Source: Salidesulfovibrio onnuriiensis
GTDB lineage: Bacteria > Desulfobacterota > Desulfovibrionia > Desulfovibrionales > Desulfovibrionaceae
Length of the DNA: 64,000 nt
Direction: 5' to 3'
Assembly: GCF_008001235.1 (NCBI RefSeq)
Contig: NZ_CP040751.1
Coordinates: 1,037,001-1,101,000 of the forward strand
Part shown: positions 63,113 through 64,000 of the stretch, one piece after another
How the letters are laid out: each line of letters begins with the position of its first letter
How positions within the stretch are numbered: the first letter of the stretch is position 1
The notes under the pieces: model-generated
Database searches by the model: none
Told to the model about the DNA's origin: nothing
What the model saw: only the letters and a program-made list of their open reading frames with translations
Made by a program: the position numbers and the translations under genes

Positions 63113-64000
63113 TGGACTGCATCCTGTGCGGCAAATGCCTGGAGGTCTGCCCCCTGTTGCGGGCCACGGGCCGCGAGGAGCTGGGGCCGCGCGCCAAGGC
63201 GGACCTGTCCGCCCTGCTGCGGGGGGACGCCGTGGCGCTCGACGCCGAGGATGTGGCCCGTCTGGCCGGGCTGTGCCTGGGCTGCCGGCGCTGCCGGGAA
63301 AAATGCCCGCAGGGCGTGGATGTCCCGGCCTTGGTGGCCGGGCTGCGCGCCGAGCATCCGGATTTCCGGGCCTGGTTGTGGAAGACCTGGCTCAAGCGGG
63401 CTCGGGAGCTGTGGCCCAGCTCCGGCATGGCCGCCAAGTTGATTCCCGAAAAATTCCAGCCCGAACGGCTGGCCCCGTTTCTCAAGGCCCTTTCCCTGCT
63501 CAGGGGCGGCCCGCATGTGCGGCCGTTCGTGGCCGTGGAGGCGCTGCCCGATCTCCGGGGCGAAACCGTGCTGCTTTTTTCCGGGTGCACGGCCCGGTAT
63601 GTGCGCAAGGAGTGGCGCAGGGCGGCCGAGAAGCTGCTCGAGGCCATGAACGCCGGGCTCCACAAGGATAAGTTCGAATGCTGCGGCATGGGCCTGGAGT
63701 CCGCCGGTTTCGGCCCGGACGCGGCCAGGATGCGCGAGAAAAACATTCGGGCCTGGCGCAGGGCCGGGAAGCCCCGGGTCGTGACCCTGTGCGTTTCCTG
63801 CCACAAGGGCCTGGCCGACTATGCGGACGGCTTCGAGGACGCGGCCGAGGCAGGGGAGTGGGCCGAGGCGCTGACCCCCATTTCCGCGCTTTTACTGGAT
63901 GGTCGTTATATGCTAACCGAAAACGCTCCTGCGCGGGTGGGGTATCACCGCCCCTGCCATGCGACCGGGAACGATCTGGATCATGCCCTGCTGGCGTCAG
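63112..64000 (+). CDS. Fe-S oxidoreductase, GlcF/CCG type, C-terminus beyond window
   Basis: The frame starts at the ATG at 63112 (TAATG overlap with the MFS stop) and stays open to the window end (296 codons). The first 66 residues hold two ferredoxin motifs, CILCGKCLEVCP (Cys3, 6, 9, 13) and CLGCRRCREKCP (Cys55, 58, 61, 65). The later part has CCG-domain cysteines in LFSGCTARYV, ECCGMG and VTLCVSCHKG, and starts a second set at RPCHATG. It is the expected electron acceptor of the FAD dehydrogenase upstream, as GlcF is for GlcD. It could also be read as a generic LldE/HdrD-like protein. Confidence 0.9.
   Translation, partial: MDCILCGKCLEVCPLLRATGREELGPRAKADLSALLRGDAVALDAEDVARLAGLCLGCRRCREKCPQGVDVPALVAGLRAEHPDFRAWLWKTWLKRARELWPSSGMAAKLIPEKFQPERLAPFLKALSLLRGGPHVRPFVAVEALPDLRGETVLLFSGCTARYVRKEWRRAAEKLLEAMNAGLHKDKFECCGMGLESAGFGPDAARMREKNIRAWRRAGKPRVVTLCVSCHKGLADYADGFEDAAEAGEWAEALTPISALLLDGRYMLTENAPARVGYHRPCHATGNDLDHALLAS

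Overview
The window is a GC-rich bacterial chromosome segment, almost certainly from a sulfate-reducing member of the Desulfovibrionales. The best evidence is a complete dsrMKJOP operon (20035-25222) preceded by an RsbRD-type regulator. It fits with the many PAS/GGDEF/histidine-kinase proteins, a tungsten-type aldehyde:ferredoxin oxidoreductase, a GlcD/GlcF-type lactate or glycolate oxidase pair and a minimal mannose-family PTS. I found no tRNA, rRNA, CRISPR array, transposase or prophage gene. The species cannot be named from the sequence alone.

Layout. (1) 1-10105, minus strand: a five-gene operon with a small FtsX permease, a MacB/LolD-like ATPase, a 1645-residue FtsX permease fused to a degenerate M28-peptidase-like domain, and two large OPT-like membrane proteins. 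The last is cut by the window edge. This is the least understood and most interesting block. (2) 10279-19887: housekeeping and small accessory genes. They include a secreted DUF1566 protein whose EF-hand tail is out of frame, a deacetylase-like protein, a HAD phosphatase, an HD-GYP protein, RNase G, a radical SAM protein, a tRNA m1A58 methyltransferase, and an overlapping DJ-1/GlxA pair. (3) 20035-25804: dsrMKJOP and its RsbRD gene, with a CRP/FNR-type palindrome upstream. (4) 26037-35903: a signalling block with a diguanylate cyclase, two large hybrid kinases and an HDOD protein. (5) 36035-40994: sfsA, an EamA transporter, a thioesterase, a small unknown protein, an RlmL-type methyltransferase, and a membrane protein broken at a G7 tract. 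(6) 41372-48321: a plus-strand run of lipoprotein, yraN, rsmI, bioB, bioY, PTS IID, HPr, EI and smpB. (7) 48414-56380: a TPR protein, AOR, RidA, a class II aldolase-like protein with a cysteine-rich insert, a CPBP protease, pgi and a histidine kinase. (8) 56507-64000: rdgB, a kinase with a Rossmann-like N-terminus, rimO, and a FAD oxidoreductase, MFS transporter and Fe-S oxidoreductase operon running off the window.

Two dispersed non-coding repeat families stand out. One is about 120-180 bp, bounded by inverted copies of a CTGTTCAAAAAGG-like end and carrying a nested hairpin that acts as a terminator. It occurs at 11618-11742, 14583-14703, 38403-38524 and 51164-51340, with a partial copy at 56382-56417. 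Most copies begin at or within a few bases of a stop codon. The other is a GC-rich hairpin element at 1552-1648, 38539-38620 and about 57190-57260; the first copy contains a perfect 24-bp stem inside the ABC/OPT operon.

Working together: DsrMKJOP passes electrons between the quinone pool and the DsrC/sulfite-reduction system. The GlcD/GlcF-type pair would feed electrons from 2-hydroxy acids. Pgi and the PTS proteins point to sugar metabolism or regulation, and the signalling block suggests strong control by c-di-GMP and phosphorelay. These links are inferred from family knowledge.
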